Shown here: in pieces, positions 17,340-27,058 of the stretch
How the letters are laid out: every line of letters starts with the position of its first letter
Position numbering within the stretch: the first letter of the stretch is position 1
Source: Aliidongia dinghuensis
GTDB lineage: Bacteria > Pseudomonadota > Alphaproteobacteria > ATCC43930 > CGMCC-115725
DNA: 64,000 nucleotides
Direction of reading: 5' to 3'
Assembly: GCF_014643535.1 (NCBI RefSeq)
Contig: NZ_BMJQ01000003.1
Span: 62,001 to 126,000 of the forward strand
Made by a program: the position numbers and the translations under genes
The notes under the pieces: generated by a model
What the model saw: only the letters and a program-made list of their open reading frames with translations
The model's database searches: none
What the model was told of the DNA's origin: nothing

Positions 17340-18582
17340 GCGAAGCATCCGTGAAATTGGCCTGCCGCACGTCGGCGCCGCGCAGGTCGGCGCCAGCGAG
17401 ATTGGCGCCCTCGAACGTGGTGCCCTCGAGCCGCACGCCGCGCAGGTCCGCGCCGCGGAGATCGGCGCCTCTGAGCGAGGCCCCGCGCAAGTCGACCGGC
17501 CAGTCGCGGCCGGCGGGCCTGCCTTCCGGCGTGAGGAGCGCCATCGGGCCGAGCTTGGCCCCAGCCATGTGGGCCAAGTCGAGTACCGCGCCCGCCAGAT
17601 TGGCGCCCGACAGGTCGGCACCCGTCAGCTGCGCGCGGCCGAGCCGCGCCCCATCGAACTGAGCGAGGCACAGCTTTGCGTCGGCAAGATCGGCCAGCGT
17701 CAGATCGGCCTCGGAAAAGCACGCGCCGGACAGATCGAACCCGGCGAGGCTCGTGCCGTGCAGTGCCGCCTTGGACTGGTCGAGCCGCGCGCCTGCGGCA
17801 CCGTTGGTCGCGATCCATTCGCGATGCAGCGTCAGCAGCTCCTTGAGCACCGCCGACAGCGGCTCGCGCCGGTCGCGGCTGCTCTCGTCCGAGATCTGCG
17901 CGCCGTCGAGGAGGGCCGCCGACAGGTCGGTGTTGCGCAGCTTCGCCTGGCGCAAGTCGGCGCCGCGAAAATCCGCACCCTCGATCCGGCAATTGTTGAG
18001 CAGCGCCCCTTTGAGCCGCGCCCGCCCGAAATTGGCGCCGCTGAGGTCGGCACCGTTCAGGTTGGCCGCAAACAGCATCGTGTTGTGGAAATTGGCGCCG
18101 CGCAGGTTGGCACCCGTGAGGTCGGCCAGCGACAGATCGGCCTCGACGAGCTTGGCGCGGCTGAGATCGGCACCGGCGAGCACGGCGGACTGGCTGCGCG
18201 ACACCTGTCGGGTCGACAGCCAGACGACGAGCTGGCCCGGCCGGAGATCGGCGCGTTCGAGATTGGTGCCGCGCAACCGCGCCTTGGCGAGCGTGGCGCC
18301 ACGCAGATCGGCGCCGATCATCGTCGCCTCGGTCAGATCGGCCCCGGTCAGGTTGGCACCGAACAGGTCGGCCCCATCGAGGAAGCTGCGGGCAAGGCGC
18401 GCGTGGCTGAGATCGGCACCGGCAAGCATGGCCAGGCTCAGGCGCTGCCGCTCGAGATCGGTGCCCGTGAGCGTGACGCCCCGCATCGACAGGCGCTGGC
18501 CGTTCGGCCGCCCTTCGAGAATGAGCCGGTGCGCGGCGAGCGCAGGAACGAGATCAACCGGGACCACAGGAGCCGCCGTCAT
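17311..18582 (-). CDS. Pentapeptide-repeat protein, copy A
   Basis: A 423-residue protein built almost wholly of A(D/N)LxG-type five-residue repeats, which fold as a right-handed quadrilateral beta-helix. The repeats occur in two arrays, each led by a short non-repeat unit with the pattern H-R-x-hydrophobic, a Gly and then LxL/M: AAHRLILEGRPNG at the N terminus and TLHREWIATNGAAG near residue 255. The helix is interrupted near 125-140 (RPGQLVVWLSTRQ). There is no signal peptide, so a cytosolic location is likely. Family function is diverse (some bind DNA gyrase), and none is assigned here. The paralogue 110 bases upstream has the same architecture. Confidence 0.85.
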   Translation of the reverse strand: MTAAPVVPVDLVPALAAHRLILEGRPNGQRLSMRGVTLTGTDLERQRLSLAMLAGADLSHARLARSFLDGADLFGANLTGADLTEATMIGADLRGATLAKARLRGTNLERADLRPGQLVVWLSTRQVSRSQSAVLAGADLSRAKLVEADLSLADLTGANLRGANFHNTMLFAANLNGADLSGANFGRARLKGALLNNCRIEGADFRGADLRQAKLRNTDLSAALLDGAQISDESSRDRREPLSAVLKELLTLHREWIATNGAAGARLDQSKAALHGTSLAGFDLSGACFSEADLTLADLADAKLCLAQFDGARLGRAQLTGADLSGANLAGAVLDLAHMAGAKLGPMALLTPEGRPAGRDWPVDLRGASLRGADLRGADLRGVRLEGTTFEGANLAGADLRGADVRQANFTDASLTGVLRDHG

Positions 18583-18691
18583 TGGGTCTCGCGCAGTCTA
18601 GGAGCCGGTGGGCGCTCTCGCCAGTGGCCACCGCCTCACCCCCGCCCTCGGTCGCGGCAGGCCCAGGCGACCCGCGCCCCGCATTGCCGCG

Positions 18692-19933
18692 TCACGTTTC
18701 GTAGCTGGCGCCGGTCAGTTTCGCGCCACCGAGCACCGCGTTCATATAATCGCTGCCGCGCAGGTCGGCGGTCGTCAGGTCCGCCGCCGTAAAGTCGGCA
18801 CCCTCGAGCCGGGCACGGCGCAGATCGGCGCCGCCGAGGTCGGCCCGTACGAGGCTCGCCCCGCGCAGGTCGGCCGGCCAATCCCGCCCGGTCGAGCGGC
18901 CATCGGTGCCGCGGATCGGCATCGGCCCGAGCCTCGCCCCGTTGAGCCTGGCGCCGGCAAGATCGGCCTTGGCGAGCGAGGCGCCCGACAGGTCAGCACC
19001 GGCCAGCTGACAGTCGCGCAGACGCGCCTTGTCGAGCTGTGCCAGACAGAGCTTGGCGCCGCGCAGGTCGGCGCCGGAGAGGTCGCAATCCGTGAGCTTC
19101 GCGCCTGAAAGATCGGCCCGCGCGAGATTGAAGCCGGCGAGCGACGCGCCGCTGAGATCAAGCCGGCGCCCGCCGACGCCGTTCGTCACGATCCATTCGA
19201 TGTGCTGGGACAGCCGGAGCCGGAAGCTCTCGTCGTCGAGCGGCGGCTCGCCGTCGTTCAGGACGACGCCCTGGCACGACGCCTTGCCGAGGTCGACGTT
19301 ACGCAGCTCGGCGCGCCGGAGATCGGCGCCGTCGAAGCGCGCCGCATCGACCCGCGCGTTGTTGAGCAGCGTCGCCCGGAGCGAGGCGCCGGTGAAATTC
19401 GCCCGCGTAAGGTCCGTACCGGTCAGGTTGGCGCCGTCGAGCATGGCACCCGCCAGATCGGCGTCCGTCAGGTTCGCATAGCCGAAGTTGGCCCCGGGCG
19501 CCTTGACGCTCACGAGCCGCGTCCCCCGCAGGTTGGCGCCCGTCAGGTCGGCCGGCGCCTCGCGCACCCGTCGCTCGCCGCCGACGAGGATCACGCCCTG
19601 CCCCGGCCCGAGGTCGGCCTGCTCGAGATTGGCTCCTTGGAGATTGGCCTTGCGCAGGTTGGCGCCGCGCAAATCGGCACCGACCAGCGTGGCATGGGAG
19701 AGATTGGCCCCCGCGAGATTGGCACCACCCAGGTCGGCATTGTCGATGCTGCTGCGCGACAGGATCGCGAGGCTGAGATCGGCGCCGGCGAGATGCGCGA
19801 ACTGCAGGCGCTGCTTTGACAGATCAGTCCCGGAAAGGGCGGCGCCCTTGAGATTGAGGAGCCGGCCGTGCGGCTTGCCATCCAGGTAGAGCCGATGCTC
19901 CGAGATCGCTTGCAGCAGATCGGCGGATTTCAT
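18692..19933 (-). CDS. Pentapeptide-repeat protein, copy B
   Basis: A 413-residue paralogue of the downstream copy with the same layout: leader unit SEHRLYLDGKPHGRLLNL, a first A(D/N)LxG array, an interruption with GQGVILVGGERR, more repeats, then a second leader unit SQHIEWIVTNGVGGRRLDL before the final array. Like copy A it has a TGRDWPADLRG string late in the protein. The start at 19933 is supported by GAGGA five bases upstream (19939-19943 on the plus strand). Upstream is an A/T-rich stretch likely to hold the promoter. No function can be assigned. Confidence 0.85.
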   Translation of the reverse strand: MKSADLLQAISEHRLYLDGKPHGRLLNLKGAALSGTDLSKQRLQFAHLAGADLSLAILSRSSIDNADLGGANLAGANLSHATLVGADLRGANLRKANLQGANLEQADLGPGQGVILVGGERRVREAPADLTGANLRGTRLVSVKAPGANFGYANLTDADLAGAMLDGANLTGTDLTRANFTGASLRATLLNNARVDAARFDGADLRRAELRNVDLGKASCQGVVLNDGEPPLDDESFRLRLSQHIEWIVTNGVGGRRLDLSGASLAGFNLARADLSGAKLTDCDLSGADLRGAKLCLAQLDKARLRDCQLAGADLSGASLAKADLAGARLNGARLGPMPIRGTDGRSTGRDWPADLRGASLVRADLGGADLRRARLEGADFTAADLTTADLRGSDYMNAVLGGAKLTGASYET

Positions 19934-20029
19934 CGCGTCCTCGCGGAACAGCGGCATCCGCCGGGGGACTGAGCCGGCGAGCGCTCGGAACCCCACGAGA
20001 AGCGGGCAGAATTCTCTTCAAAGTGCGGC

Positions 20030-20165
20030 AAAACGAACTCCGACGCTTGCAGAGCAAACCCGAGCAGCAAAGTACGTATAAAATTTCCGATATTTGCGAG
20101 CTATAGGCAAATACTTTATCGAATCAACATCGCACAAATACGATCGGCATTGAATCCAACTCAAT
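20030..20165. other. A/T-rich intergenic island
   Basis: This stretch between the pentapeptide-repeat gene and the thioesterase gene is strikingly A/T-rich against its GC-rich neighbours, with strings such as TATAAAATTT (20091-20100 area) and ATACTTTATC. No reading frame or RNA gene is recognised in it. It probably carries the promoter of the pentapeptide gene. Confidence 0.5.
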
Positions 20166-20185
20166 TGGAGCAACCCGGCTGAACG

Positions 20186-20218
20186 GGACCCGATCAGCCC
20201 GGATGATCGGGCCGGTCC
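20186..20218 (-). terminator. Hairpin at the end of the rmuC-thioesterase operon
   Basis: CCCGATCA (20189-20196) and TGATCGGG (20204-20211) pair perfectly over a 7-base loop, and GGACC/GGTCC outside them extends the stem. The structure includes the thioesterase stop codon. There is no T-run, so a terminator role is inferred from position. Confidence 0.4.
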
Positions 20219-20658
20219 GTGACCGTGATCAGCGTCTGCAGCCCGTGGGCGCAGGCGGTGCGGCGGCCGTCCTTCTCGACTTCGACCTCGAGCTCGCAAA
20301 CCGTGAGCGTCCGGCCGGAGCGGATGACCCGGCCAGTCGCGATCAGCAGATCGCCGTCGGCCGGCGCCAGCAGGTTGATCTTGAACTCGACGGTCAGGAC
20401 CGAGCTTGCCGCCGGGAACAGGGTGAACCCGGCATAGCCGCCCGCTGAATCGGCGATCGTGCCGGTGACGCCCGCGTGGAAATAGCCGTGCTGCTGGCTG
20501 AGCTCCGGGCGATAGGGCAGCACGATCTCGCAGAAGCCCGGCTCGATGCGGGAGAGGCGTGCGCCCAGATGCGCCATGATGCCCTGGCGCTCGAAGCTCG
20601 CGGTGACGCGCGCCGCGAAGTCCGGGTCGCGCGGGGCGAAGGACCGCCGCTCCGTCAT
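20194..20658 (-). CDS. PaaI-family hotdog thioesterase
   Basis: A 154-residue hotdog-fold protein expected to hydrolyse acyl- or aryl-CoA thioesters. The active-site helix region is QQHGYFHAGVTGTIADSAGGYAG, with the conserved HG, the general-base Asp in IADSAGG, and later VEFKINLLAPADGDLLIATGRVIRSGRTL, the standard PaaI core. The ATG overlaps the rmuC stop by four bases (ATGA), so the two are co-translated, but no functional link is obvious. Substrate unknown. Confidence 0.9.
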   Translation of the reverse strand: MTERRSFAPRDPDFAARVTASFERQGIMAHLGARLSRIEPGFCEIVLPYRPELSQQHGYFHAGVTGTIADSAGGYAGFTLFPAASSVLTVEFKINLLAPADGDLLIATGRVIRSGRTLTVCELEVEVEKDGRRTACAHGLQTLITVTDRPDHPG

Positions 20659-22052
20659 GGCTTGCTGCTCCCGTTCGGCGCGATGAGCGCTGCGTCCTCG
20701 GCGAGGTCGAGCGCCTCGCCCTCGATCAGACTGTCGGCGCCGGCATCGACCACCTGATAGGCGCCGAGATTGCCCGGCACCGGCTTGCCGGGCCGGAGTC
20801 CCAGCTGCTGCATCTGCCGCGCGCGGGGCAGCAGGCGCCCGTTGAGCGTGCCGGTCAGCTTGGCGAAGCCGTCCGCCGCCTGCTTGATGCCGCGCCCGAC
20901 CGAGGCTGCGTGACCGACCGCGACCGACAGGCTCTCGAGCAGCTTTTCCGCGGCACCGACGATGCGCGCCTGGTTTTCGATCTGGCGCATCAGGCTGATC
21001 TCGACCGCGGCGAAGCCGATAATGCAGGCGAGGCCTGAGGGACCTGCCGGAATGATCTGCACGTCCGCGGCCTTGCGCGCGAAGTCGGGATCGGCCCGAC
21101 CCAGCTTCTCGATCGCCGCCTCGTTCGGCAGATACATGACCGAGAGCACGCGGCTCACCTCGCCCTCGCGGCCTGACTTGCGGAAGCCCGACTGCACGGC
21201 GCCGCGATAATCCTTGTCGGCCAGGTCCTTGAGATGCTGGTTCATGGTGCGGGCGAGGCTCTGATAGGCCACCGCCTCGCCGGCCGTCCCCTCCGCCTCG
21301 GCCAGGTCGAGGAGATGCTTCGACGCCTTGGAATCGATCACCAGCACCGCGTCGCCCGGCAGGAAGACGATGGCGTCGGGCCTGAGCTTGCGCTCGGCCT
21401 CGGCGCCATAGACGGTCTGCTGCAGCACGAAGTCCCGCCCCTGCTCGAGCCCGAAGGATTTCAGCGTGTTGGCGAGGCCGATCTCGGCGAAGTAGCCGGC
21501 ACCGCCCGGGCTCGAGAGCGCGCGCTGGATCGTGTCGATCATCTGCGCCTTCTCGGTCACCTGGCCCTTCAGCTGCGAGACGCCGTCGCCCAGCGCCTGC
21601 ACCTCCTGCCGGAGCGCCGCCGTCGTCTGGGCCAGCTGCTTCTCGGCCGCCAGCTTCGCCTCGGCCGTCTCGCGCTTGTGGTCCTCGAGCAGCTTGCTCG
21701 ATATCTGCTGCGCCGTCTGGAACACGCCGGCCTTCGTCGTCTCCAGGAACTCGGTCCGCGTCTTCTCCCAGTCAGCCATCTGCTGGCGGATGCTCTCGGC
21801 CTGCTGACGCGCGAGGGCCGCGTCGGTCTCGGCCCGATGCGCCGCGGCGCGTGCTGAGGCCTCGCCCTCGTGAGCGCGATCGAGCGCCGCCTGCAGGTCG
21901 AGCCGGCGGCTCTCGGCGATCTCCGCCGCGGCACGCGCCTCGCCGAGCGACGCCTCCAGCGCCGCCCGCGCCCGTCCGCCGCGCCACAGCGCCGCGAGGA
22001 AGCCCAGCGCCAATCCGGCGATCGCGGCGATCGCCACCGTCAGCCCGTCCAT
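20655..22052 (-). CDS. rmuC: DNA recombination protein RmuC
   Basis: A 465-residue protein of the RmuC family, which limits inversions at short inverted repeats in E. coli. It has an N-terminal membrane segment (about 4-22), a long coiled coil rich in Ala, Glu and Gln (about 27-175), and a nuclease-like domain with IDTIQRALSSPGGAGYFAEIGL, DAIVFLPGDAVLVIDSKASKHLL (a PD-(D/E)XK-type core) and VQIIPAGPSGLACIIGFAA. The frame is open to 22616, but AAGGA four bases before 22052 and the hydrophobic start fix the N terminus. Divergent from def. Confidence 0.92.
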   Translation of the reverse strand: MDGLTVAIAAIAGLALGFLAALWRGGRARAALEASLGEARAAAEIAESRRLDLQAALDRAHEGEASARAAAHRAETDAALARQQAESIRQQMADWEKTRTEFLETTKAGVFQTAQQISSKLLEDHKRETAEAKLAAEKQLAQTTAALRQEVQALGDGVSQLKGQVTEKAQMIDTIQRALSSPGGAGYFAEIGLANTLKSFGLEQGRDFVLQQTVYGAEAERKLRPDAIVFLPGDAVLVIDSKASKHLLDLAEAEGTAGEAVAYQSLARTMNQHLKDLADKDYRGAVQSGFRKSGREGEVSRVLSVMYLPNEAAIEKLGRADPDFARKAADVQIIPAGPSGLACIIGFAAVEISLMRQIENQARIVGAAEKLLESLSVAVGHAASVGRGIKQAADGFAKLTGTLNGRLLPRARQMQQLGLRPGKPVPGNLGAYQVVDAGADSLIEGEALDLAEDAALIAPNGSSKP

Positions 22053-22076
22053 CGTTCCTTGGTCCCGCTCCGATCG

Positions 22077-22166
22077 TTCTGTCGGCGGACGATAGCAGCC
22101 GTGCGGGCGGCCGCGACAGCGGCTGCTTGACCCAAACCGGCGAAAGCCATACCTCTGCCGACAGAA
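22077..22166. promoter_or_regulatory. Divergent promoter region with distant 10-bp inverted repeat
   Basis: TTCTGTCGGC (22077-22086) and GCCGACAGAA (22157-22166) are perfect inverted copies about 80 bp apart, one near each of the divergent genes rmuC and def. Between them TTGACC (22127-22132) and TACCTC (22150-22155), 17 bases apart, form a plausible sigma70-type promoter for def. Confidence 0.45.
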
Positions 22167-22196
22167 GTCCAGCAATCCCAACGAGTCCGACTTTCC

Positions 22197-22721
22197 ATGG
22201 CCAAGTTGCCCATCGTCCTTGCTCCCGATCCCGTCTTGAAGGCGAAGGCAAAGCCGATCGAGCAGGTCGACGACTCGATCCGCCGCCTGATGGACGACAT
22301 GCTGGAGACGATGTACGCCGCCCCCGGCATCGGGCTCGCGGCCAACCAGGTGGGCGTGCTGCAGCGCGTGCTGGTGCTGGACGTGGCGCGCGAGGGCGAG
22401 CCGCCGCGGCCGATGGGCATGGCCAACCCCGAGGTCTTCTGGCAGTCGGACGAACTCTCGACCTACAACGAGGGCTGCCTGTCGCTGCCGGAGCAATATG
22501 CCGACATCACGCGGCCGGCCGAGGTCAAGGTCCGCTACCTCGACCGGGACGGCAAGCGCCAGGAGCTCGAGGCCGACGGCCTGCTCGCGACCTGCGTGCA
22601 GCACGAGATCGATCACCTGAACGGCGTGCTGTTCGTCGACTACCTATCGGCGCTGAAGCGCAACATGATCATGCGCAAGCTCGCCAAGCTGAAGAAGCAG
22701 AAGGCCGAAGACGGCGAGTAA
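22197..22721 (+). CDS. def: Peptide deformylase
   Basis: Removes the formyl group from nascent proteins. The 174-residue metalloenzyme has all three motifs in order: [10 protein letters not shown] (residues about 43-52), EGCLSLP with the metal-binding Cys, and HEIDHLNG with two His ligands and the catalytic Glu. The Lys-rich tail [16 protein letters not shown] is typical of type I enzymes. It leads an operon with fmt and truA; pairing with fmt is functionally logical because Fmt adds the group that Def removes. Confidence 0.97.
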   Translation: MAKLPIVLAPDPVLKAKAKPIEQVDDSIRRLMDDMLETMYAAPGIGLAANQVGVLQRVLVLDVAREGEPPRPMGMANPEVFWQSDELSTYNEGCLSLPEQYADITRPAEVKVRYLDRDGKRQELEADGLLATCVQHEIDHLNGVLFVDYLSALKRNMIMRKLAKLKKQKAEDGE

Positions 22722-22728
22722 GCCGACG

Positions 22729-23673
22729 ATGGTCAGCACCCCGCTCCGCCTCGCCTTCATGGGTACGCCGGATTTCGCCGTCCCGGTGCTGGGGGGGCTC
22801 GTCCGGGCCGGGTACGAGATCGCAGCCGTCTATTGCCAGCCGCCGCGCCCGACCGGCCGGGGCCACAAGACGCAGCCCTCGCCGGTCCAGGCCCGCGCGG
22901 AGGCGCTGGGCCTGCCGGTCCGGCATCCGGTCTCGTTCAAGCCCGAGGAGGAGAAGGCAGCATTCGCGGCACTCGGGCTCGATGCTGCCGTGGTCGCGGC
23001 CTACGGCCTGATCCTGCCGCGCGCGATCCTGGAGGCGCCGCGGCTCGGCTGCCTCAACGTCCATGGCTCGCTCTTGCCGCGCTGGCGCGGGGCAGCACCC
23101 ATCCAGCGCGCCATCATGGCCGGCGATCCGGCGACGGGCATCACGATCATGCAGATGGACGTCGGGCTCGACACCGGCGCCATGCTCTTGAGGGGCACCG
23201 TGCCGATCGGCCCTGAAACGACGGCCGAGAGCCTGCACGATGCCCTCGCGGCCCTCGGCGCCGAGCTGATCGTGCCGGCGCTCGATGGCGTGGCGGCCGG
23301 CACGCTCGTACCCGAACCGCAGCCGGAGGACGGCGTTACCTACGCGGCGAAGCTCACCCGCGAGGAGGGCGCGCTCGACTTCCGCGAGGATGCCGCCGCG
23401 CTCGACCGCAAGATCCGCGCGCTCAATCCCTGGCCCGGCGTCTGGTTCGAGCATCAGGGCGAGCGCATCAAGGTGCTGGCAGCCCAGCCGGAGGCCGGTG
23501 ACGGCGCGCCCAGCACCGTAATCGACGATGATCTGGGCATCGCCTGCGGCACGGGCGTGCTGAGACCCACCCTGCTGCAGCGGCCGGGCCGCGCGCCGGT
23601 CGAGCGGCGCGCGTTCCTGAACGGCACCCGGATTGCAGCGGGCGAGGTGCTGCCGTGCCCCGCTACAAACTGA
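22729..23673 (+). CDS. fmt: Methionyl-tRNA formyltransferase
   Basis: Formylates initiator Met-tRNA using 10-formyl-tetrahydrofolate. The 314-residue protein opens with [19 protein letters not shown], contains the catalytic [24 protein letters not shown] segment with Asn and His, and [12 protein letters not shown], followed by the C-terminal OB-like domain beginning near [17 protein letters not shown]. It starts seven bases after def and overlaps truA by 19 bases, indicating a tight operon. Confidence 0.97.
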   Translation: MVSTPLRLAFMGTPDFAVPVLGGLVRAGYEIAAVYCQPPRPTGRGHKTQPSPVQARAEALGLPVRHPVSFKPEEEKAAFAALGLDAAVVAAYGLILPRAILEAPRLGCLNVHGSLLPRWRGAAPIQRAIMAGDPATGITIMQMDVGLDTGAMLLRGTVPIGPETTAESLHDALAALGAELIVPALDGVAAGTLVPEPQPEDGVTYAAKLTREEGALDFREDAAALDRKIRALNPWPGVWFEHQGERIKVLAAQPEAGDGAPSTVIDDDLGIACGTGVLRPTLLQRPGRAPVERRAFLNGTRIAAGEVLPCPATN

Positions 23674-24461
23674 CCATCGAGTACGACGGCACTGGCCTGC
23701 TCGGCTGGCAACGCCAGCCGATGGGCCCGTCGGTCCAGGAGATCCTGGAAACCGCAGTCGAGCGCTTCAGCGGTGCCTGTGCCTTCGTGCAGGGCGCCGG
23801 GCGGACCGATGCCGGGGTGCATGCGACCGGCCAGGTCGCCCATGTCGACCTGGAGCGCGACTATCGCCCCTACGTCGTGATGAGTGCCATCAATCATCAC
23901 GTGAAGCCGGCCGCCGTCGCCGTCATCGCGGCCGAGCGCGTGCCTGACACGTTCCACGCCCGGCTCTCGGCCAATCATCGGGCCTATCTCTACCGCATCC
24001 TCAATCGTCGGGCGCCGCCGGCCGTCGAACGGAACCATGTCTGGCACGTGCCGGTGGCGCTCGACGTCGATGCCATGATAGAGGGCGCCGCCCATCTCAT
24101 CGGCCATCATGATTTCACCAGCTTCCGTGCCGCGGAGTGCCAGGCGAAATCGCCGATGAAGACGCTCGACCGCCTCGCGATCAGCCGCGTCGGCGACGAG
24201 ATCCGGATCGTGCCCGAGGCGCGCTCGTTCCTGCATCACCAGGTGCGCAACATCGTCGGCACGTTGAAGCTGGTGGGGGCCGGCCAATGGCGGCCCGACG
24301 ACGTCAAGCGGGCGCTCGACGCGCGCGACCGGTCGGCTGCGGGCCCGACGGCACCGCCGGACGGGCTCTACCTGACGCGGGTCGGATATCCCGCGGAGGC
24401 GATGCTAGAGCAGGAAAGTCGCGATCTTGTCGATACCGACACCGATGACGATGTCGAGTAG
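23655..24461 (+). CDS. truA: tRNA pseudouridine(38-40) synthase
   Basis: Makes pseudouridine at positions 38-40 of the tRNA anticodon arm. The 268-residue protein has the catalytic motif [17 protein letters not shown] with its aspartate, [27 protein letters not shown] and [13 protein letters not shown]. Translation appears to start at GTG inside fmt. The last 18 or so residues form an acidic tail (ending DTDTDDDVE) beyond the usual end; these 57 bases are also used on the opposite strand by the convergent membrane-protein gene. Confidence 0.95.
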   Translation: MPRYKLTIEYDGTGLLGWQRQPMGPSVQEILETAVERFSGACAFVQGAGRTDAGVHATGQVAHVDLERDYRPYVVMSAINHHVKPAAVAVIAAERVPDTFHARLSANHRAYLYRILNRRAPPAVERNHVWHVPVALDVDAMIEGAAHLIGHHDFTSFRAAECQAKSPMKTLDRLAISRVGDEIRIVPEARSFLHHQVRNIVGTLKLVGAGQWRPDDVKRALDARDRSAAGPTAPPDGLYLTRVGYPAEAMLEQESRDLVDTDTDDDVE

Positions 24462-24989
24462 CACGACGGCGAAGCCGGCGAGCGCCGGCGCGCTGAGCGC
24501 TGCCCAAGCGACGAAGGCCTCGGCCGTCAGCAGATAGAGCAGCACGACCTGGGCCAGCACCGACCCGGTGGCCCCCAGGATGCCGGATTGATCGAGAATG
24601 GTGGCGGCCAGCTGCACGGTGATCTGCACGAGGCCGAACCAGTTCATCGCCGTGACGAACAGCGGCCATTGCTCGACATGCCCGAGGATGCGCGCCAGCC
24701 CCAGGACGGCCAGCGGAAAGGCCGCCGTGCGGGCGATATAGGCGATCAACTGGACGAGCGCGTAGACCCCGAGGTCGGCGGGTTGCTTCTCGGCCTGCAG
24801 CAGGTCGAGCGCCAGCAGGCCGGCATAGATCGGCACGCCATAAAGCGCCGCCATGAACGACCGGATCGCCGCTCCGGTCGAGGGATCGAACGCGGCAATC
24901 GCGCGCAGGTCGAACTTCAGGAAGCGCAGCGCGCCGGCGAGCGAGCGGACGGTTTCGGATCGGACCGGCGCAGCGTCGGGCGGGTTCAT
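24405..24989 (-). CDS. Integral membrane protein of unknown function
   Basis: A 194-residue protein with about four to five hydrophobic segments (roughly 44-62, 78-98, 110-130, 140-160, 168-185) after a polar N-terminal 30 residues containing [14 protein letters not shown] do not recognise a family with confidence. The ATG overlaps the dapE stop by four bases (ATGA), placing it last in the dapD-dapE operon, and its 3' end runs 57 bases into convergent truA. A role linked to lysine or peptidoglycan precursor synthesis would be a guess from position only. Confidence 0.75.
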   Translation of the reverse strand: MNPPDAAPVRSETVRSLAGALRFLKFDLRAIAAFDPSTGAAIRSFMAALYGVPIYAGLLALDLLQAEKQPADLGVYALVQLIAYIARTAAFPLAVLGLARILGHVEQWPLFVTAMNWFGLVQITVQLAATILDQSGILGATGSVLAQVVLLYLLTAEAFVAWAALSAPALAGFAVVLLDIVIGVGIDKIATFLL

Positions 24990-26140
24990 CCGGCGAAGAA
25001 GCGCTCGAGCACGCCCAGATAGATCCGCGTCAGCACCGCGATGTCGGCGACCGGCACCGCCTCGTCGGCCTTGTGCATGGTGAGGCCGACCAGGCCGAAC
25101 TCCGCGACCGGGCAGAGGCGCCGGATGAAGCGCGCGTCCGACGTGCCGCCGGTTGTGCTGTACTCGGGCCGCCGTCCGATTTCCGCTTCGGCCGCGTCGG
25201 CGATGAGAGCTGCGACGGCGCCGGGCGGCGTCAGGAAGGATTCGCCGCTGACCTTGACCTCGAGCTCATAGTGGCCGCCGACGCCGTCGAGCGTGCGCCG
25301 GAGCCATTCCTCGAGCCCGGCGCCGCTCCAACCGTCGTTGAAGCGGATGTTGAAGCTGGCGCGCGCCGTCGCCGGAATGACGTTGGTCGCGGGATTGCCG
25401 ACGTCGATGGTCGAGATCTGCAGGGTCGAGGCCTGGAAATGCTCCGTGCCCTGGTCGAGCGGCTGCGCGATAAGCGCCGTCAGCATGGCGACGAGCCGAT
25501 GGGCGGCGTTGTCGGCCAGGTGCGGATAGGCGGTATGGCCACCGATGCCTTGGACCGTCAGATGCCCGGTCAGGCTGCCGCGCCGGCCGATCTTGACCAT
25601 GTCGCCGAGCATTCGGGCGTTGGTCGGCTCGCCCACCACGCAGGCGTCGAGCGTCTCGCCCCGGGCCTCGAGCCAGTCCAGCATCTTGACCGTGCCGTTG
25701 ATCCCCGGCCCTTCCTCGTCGCCGGTGATGAGCAGGCTGATCGTCCCGCCGAAATCGGCGCCTCGCTTCGCCACGAATTGGGCAGCAGCCGCTGCGAAGC
25801 AGGCGATCGCCCCCTTCATGTCGGCAGCCCCGCGGCCCAAGAGCAAGCCGTCGCGGACCACGCCGCCAAACGGATCGACGCTCCAGGACTGGGGATCGCC
25901 GGCCGGCACCACGTCCGTATGGCCGGCGAAGCAGAAATGCCGTCCGCCGGTGCCGATCTTGGCGAACAGGTTCAGAATGTCGGGCGTGCCGGGCTCGCTG
26001 AACGGCAGCCGCGTGCAGGTGAAGCCCACGCCTTCGAGCGCCGACGCCAGCACATCGAGCGCGCCGGCGTCGGCCGGCGTGACGCTCGGCCGGCGGATCA
26101 GGTCGGCGGCGAGGCCGACCGGATCGAGCGCCTGGCTCAT
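24986..26140 (-). CDS. dapE: Succinyl-diaminopimelate desuccinylase
   Basis: Releases LL-diaminopimelate from its succinyl form in lysine and peptidoglycan synthesis. The 384-residue M20-type di-zinc enzyme shows the ligand motifs [21 protein letters not shown] and TGDEEGPG in order, the lid domain near [20 protein letters not shown], and [10 protein letters not shown] before the last His ligand region (GLTMHKADE). It overlaps dapD by four bases (ATGA) upstream and the membrane-protein gene by four downstream, so all three are one translational unit. Confidence 0.97.
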   Translation of the reverse strand: MSQALDPVGLAADLIRRPSVTPADAGALDVLASALEGVGFTCTRLPFSEPGTPDILNLFAKIGTGGRHFCFAGHTDVVPAGDPQSWSVDPFGGVVRDGLLLGRGAADMKGAIACFAAAAAQFVAKRGADFGGTISLLITGDEEGPGINGTVKMLDWLEARGETLDACVVGEPTNARMLGDMVKIGRRGSLTGHLTVQGIGGHTAYPHLADNAAHRLVAMLTALIAQPLDQGTEHFQASTLQISTIDVGNPATNVIPATARASFNIRFNDGWSGAGLEEWLRRTLDGVGGHYELEVKVSGESFLTPPGAVAALIADAAEAEIGRRPEYSTTGGTSDARFIRRLCPVAEFGLVGLTMHKADEAVPVADIAVLTRIYLGVLERFFAG

Positions 26141-26994
26141 GCCCGCAGCAGCTCGTTGATCGAGGTCTTGGAGCGGGTCTGGGCGTCGACCCGCTTCACG
26201 ATCACCGCGCAGGCGAGGTTCGGGCCGGGCGAGCCGTCGGGCAGCGGCTTGCCGGGGAGCGAGCCCGGCACCACGACCGAATAGGCCGGCACGCGGCCGA
26301 TGAAGACCTCGCCGGTCGTCCGGTCGATGATCTTGGTCGACGCGCTGATGAACACGCCCATGGAGAGCACGGAGCCACGCTCGACGCGCACGCCTTCGAC
26401 CACCTCGCTGCGCGCGCCGATGAAGCAGTCATCCTCGATGATGACCGGATCGGCCTGCAGCGGCTCCAAGACGCCGCCCAAGCCGACGCCGCCCGACAGA
26501 TGGACGTTGCGGCCGACCTGGGCGCAGGAGCCGACGGTGGCCCAGGTGTCGACCATCGTGCCGCTGCCAACATAGGCGCCGACATTGACGAAGCTCGGCA
26601 TGAGGATGACGTTCGGCGCGATATAGGCGGACTGGCGCACGACCGAGCCCGGCACGCAGCGGAAGCCCGCCGCCTCGAAGCGCTGCGCCGACCAGCCGGC
26701 GAACTTGGAGGGCACCTTGTCCCACCAGACGCCCTGGCCCAGGCTCGGGTCGCTGGCGCCACCCGGCATGATCACGTTGGCCTGCAGGCGGAACGACAGC
26801 AGCACCGCCTTCTTCAGCCACTGATTGACCTTCCAGCCGCCGTCGACCGGCTCGGCGACGCGCGCCTCGCCATTGTCGAGGAGCTCGAGTGCCTTGCGGA
26901 TGGCATCGGCGACGTCGCCGGTCGTGGCAGGCGAGATCGTGTCGCGGGCTTCCCAGGCCGCATCGATGGCGGCTTCAAGCAGGTGCGCGGTCAT
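26137..26994 (-). CDS. dapD: Tetrahydrodipicolinate N-succinyltransferase
   Basis: Succinylates tetrahydrodipicolinate, the step feeding DapE. The 285-residue trimeric enzyme has an N-terminal helical domain ([18 protein letters not shown]) and a C-terminal left-handed beta-helix of hexapeptide repeats, visible as [43 protein letters not shown], ending with the conserved [25 protein letters not shown]. The frame is open upstream to 27102, but the family start is the ATG at 26994. Confidence 0.97.
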   Translation of the reverse strand: MTAHLLEAAIDAAWEARDTISPATTGDVADAIRKALELLDNGEARVAEPVDGGWKVNQWLKKAVLLSFRLQANVIMPGGASDPSLGQGVWWDKVPSKFAGWSAQRFEAAGFRCVPGSVVRQSAYIAPNVILMPSFVNVGAYVGSGTMVDTWATVGSCAQVGRNVHLSGGVGLGGVLEPLQADPVIIEDDCFIGARSEVVEGVRVERGSVLSMGVFISASTKIIDRTTGEVFIGRVPAYSVVVPGSLPGKPLPDGSPGPNLACAVIVKRVDAQTRSKTSINELLRA

Positions 26995-27058
26995 GGCGGT
27001 CAATCTTGACTGTTGCGATGAGGGAGGGCGAAACCATGGCGGCCGGCCGGCGCGCCTG

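Noticed and set aside
17336..20448. Long open frames on the plus strand opposite the pentapeptide genes (for example 17224-18792 and 17753-18601)
   Set aside because: They are antisense shadows of the five-residue repeats, with low-complexity Arg/Ala/Pro translations; the minus-strand proteins have clear repeat structure.
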